From the NCBI GenBank assembly GCA_963678445.1, contig OY782877.1, positions 4,340,001 through 4,404,000 of the forward strand: a stretch of DNA of 64,000 nt. The letters are read 5' to 3'. Below are positions 61,716 to 64,000 of this stretch, piece after piece. The notes beneath the pieces are model-generated. The model was not told the origin of the DNA and did not search any database. It saw nothing but the letters and a program-made list of their open reading frames with translations. Every line of letters starts with the position of its first letter. Position 1 is the first letter of the stretch. The DNA comes from G963678445 sp963678445 (GTDB lineage: Bacteria; Hydrogenedentota; Hydrogenedentia; Hydrogenedentales; G963678445). The position numbers were made by a program, and so were the translations under genes.

Positions 61716-64000
61716 GGAGTTTTTTGGGGATATGATAAGTGCGTTGAAAAGGTTGTTGTTGCGTTTGCGAATGCACCATATTTTTCTGAGTCCTGAGCGT
61801 TTAGTGCACTACGAAATGCTTCGGGAAAGGGATGGGGCGGTGCCGCGTAATTTTGCAGCACTTTCTGCTGCAGGACAGCAGGGGTTAGTTTCCATTATAT
61901 TGCCGGTCTACAATGGGGAACGGTATCTACGCGAGGCGATTGATTCGGTATGCGCACAGACGTATACCGATTGGGAATTGATTGTTGTCGATGATGGTTC
62001 AACGGATGCGTCGGCAACGATTGTGCAGGAATATGCGGATAACGATGCACGTATTCGGCTGGTGCGCCAGGAGAACAAGAAGTTACCCGCAGCATTGAAT
62101 ACAGGGCATAGGGCAGCGCGGGGGGAATTTCTTACGTGGACGAGTGACGATAACCGGTTAAAACCTGATTTCCTTACAGTGCTGGTTGCTGAGATGCAGC
62201 AGCGTCCGTCGGTTGACATGCTCTTTGCGAATTTGCAGGCTATAGATGCAGCAGGTGGATATGCAACGAATGCTCCTTATTATGCGCAATATCAATGTCC
62301 ACCCGGTAGCGGTATCATACGTCTTCCCGTATTGGTTTCACGACTCCACGCCTGGAATTCCATAGGAGCTGCCTTTCTGTATCGACGGCGAATATTGCCG
62401 CTGGTTGGCTTGTACAGCGAAAACTGGTTTACTTGCGAAGACTATGACTTCTGGTTGCGTGTTAACCTCAATGCCGTCCTGCGTCACAGCCACCATGTAG
62501 CACCGCTGTATCAATATCGGGTCCATGGTGCATCTTTGACTGCGGCGTCGCATGAGATGCGTATTTCACAGCGTGATAACGCGTTGCGCGTCTTTCATGA
62601 TTCACGTCGTGATGTATTGTCTGGACCGATAGCCTGGATCATAGTGTCTGAGGAAACGCAAGAATCTCAGGCAATGAAGGCCTTTTTGGTGGCAAAAGCG
62701 AAAATGCGGGGAGATTTGCTTTTGCAGCAAGAAGAGGCAGCGCAATGTCAGATTCCGCTCTGCCTTGTTTGTATCACGGCAGACGCACATCGTCCCCTTG
62801 TCGGTTGTTTTCCTGAAAAAGAGCTGCAACACTGCGCTTGCCTTTTGTATATGGGAAGTGAGCCTTTGCCTGAAATGATGGATGCGGCTTGGGATCTTTG
62901 CCTGGGTATGCGTTCGCCATCAGGCGCTATTGCGGATTTAGGCATTTCCAGGGGATGGTTGGTTACCGAGGAACAAAATGGGGTGTGGCATGCGTTGCGG
63001 GCGCGGGCAGGAGCGTCATTCTGCACGATGTTGGAGGATCATGCGTTCCGTGCGCCAGAATCTCACTGCAAAATTTCTGCCGTAATCTGCACCAATCGCG
63101 CGCCAGCTATTCCAATGGGGGCTGTGGCGTCACTTGCACAACAGTCGCTGGATTCCCGTCAATATGAGATTGTATTGGTTAACAACGACCCGCTCCACCA
63201 GAATTATGACGCATTAACCCAACTTGAAGTGGTTCAGGAGAATGCAGTTTCAATTCGTGTCGTCAACTGCACCCCCGCTGGCCTTTCTGTAGCGCGCAAT
63301 CGTGGATTAATGGCGGCGCGCGGGGAAATCGTTCTCTACATTGATGATGATGCACTGGTGGATGAGACTTGTTTGGCGCATATTGTCGCCGCCTATGAAA
63401 TGCATGAGAACGTAGGTGTTGTTGGAGGAAGCATTGTATTAGAGCCGCCCAATCCTGAACCTTGGTGGTACGGGAAAGAGTTGGCGGGAATATGGTCTGA
63501 GTTTTTACCTGAACAAGACGTCTTCTATGAATGTACAGATTGGCGCAGTTTTCCTTTCGGTGCATTGTGGAGTGCGCGACGACAGGCGCTGTTGGAGGTC
63601 GGGGGCTTCCGCACGCGGTATGGTCGTAATGGCCGTACGGTTCAGGCGGCTGAAGAGATTGTAACTGCGCTGTCCCTGCAATCTTTAGGGTATAGAGTAG
63701 CCGTAGAGCCACAGGCCAAGGTGCGCCATATTGTATCGCGGGATCGTTTTTCGTTTCGAGGATTGTATAAAACCATTTTGTATGCCTACGAATCTATTCT
63801 TTTGATGCAGATGGAAAAACGCATACCACCGATATTGCACCTGCACAAATGCCCGCTTCGTGGTTTGGTGCGTTTGCTGATGGCTGCGGCGCCGCTTCCC
63901 ATTCCCATTGCACAGCGAAGCCGAAATCTGGTTTTCGGGATGGTGCAGTTTCGGTGCACTTTTCTGCTGATGAAGAATCTGGGACGGCGTATTGCAATGC
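61716..64000 (+). CDS. Tandem GT2 glycosyltransferase, C-terminus cut by window edge
   Basis: An open frame runs from ATG 61716 (GGGAGGG just upstream) to the window end, so the product exceeds 760 residues. I translated it directly. The first GT-A domain (about 65-290) has LVSIILPVYNGERYLREA, the WELIVVDDGSTDAS nucleotide-binding loop and TSDDNRLKPDFL (DxD-like). After a linker of about 150 residues a second GT2 domain starts (about 447) with SAVICTNRAPA, then LSVARNRGLMAARGEIVLYI ending in DDD and the EVGGF-like acceptor motif. It probably builds a cell-surface polysaccharide with two activities. Confidence 0.82.

Noticed and set aside
1..64000. tRNA and rRNA genes.
   Set aside because: I scanned by eye for T-loop and rRNA-like motifs and found none. 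A covariance search would be needed to be sure.

Overview
The window looks like chromosomal DNA from an uncultured, Gram-negative-type (diderm) bacterium. The evidence is a GspA/GspB pair, a HlyD/TolC-type export operon, several lipoproteins with lipobox cysteines, and an O-antigen-ligase-like protein. Two secreted proteins have long Glu-Gly (EGEGEG) linkers, and one ends in a duplicated EF-hand-like LSELLR-IQFFN motif. From memory this style is common in Candidatus Hydrogenedentota and neighbouring PVC-like phyla. That placement is an inference and was not tested. No rRNA, tRNA, CRISPR array, transposase or prophage gene was recognised.

Layout. 1-4.5 kb: a partial GT39-type membrane glycosyltransferase, then gspA-gspB. 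4.6-10.3 kb: a tight efflux operon (TolC-like, HlyD-like, two ABC-2 permeases, no ATPase) behind a TetR regulator with a palindrome in its promoter. 10.5-19.9 kb: a GH78-like rhamnosidase, a TIR/NB-ARC/PPR-repeat protein and a secreted DUF4838-type protein. 20-27 kb: an alpha/beta hydrolase, two membrane proteins, an SLC13-RCK transporter and a large secreted propeller protein. 27-31.6 kb: dapA, folK, panBCD and a YtxJ-type bacilliredoxin. 31.7-41.8 kb: secreted proteins, a probable small RNA locus, a TPR lipoprotein, rnhB and an orphan helicase-associated protein. 42-52 kb: an acyl-CoA ligase with an XRE-cupin regulator, an Ig/NaPi/PhoU fusion, and lipB, thrC, hom, a free lipoyl domain and lipA. 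52-64 kb: a PAS protein, an O-antigen ligase, a TPR/zinc-ribbon membrane protein, a histidine kinase operon with an M28-like protein, an HMGL-type aldolase, a PepSY-like protein and a tandem GT2 glycosyltransferase cut by the window edge.

The most striking object is the 1373-residue protein at 13084-17205. An N-terminal TIR domain and an NB-ARC STAND NTPase are followed by 18 almost identical 32-residue repeats of pentatricopeptide (PPR) type. The repeats vary almost only at the two positions that set RNA base choice in the plant PPR code. All four code classes occur, which predicts one specific 18-nt RNA. This reads as an RNA-sensing, NLR-like protein and may be an undescribed defence or surveillance system.

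A second theme is a family of roughly 100-130 bp intergenic repeat elements. One end carries a conserved hairpin. About ten copies are scattered through the window, often touching a stop codon, and one is embedded in frame inside the O-antigen-ligase gene.
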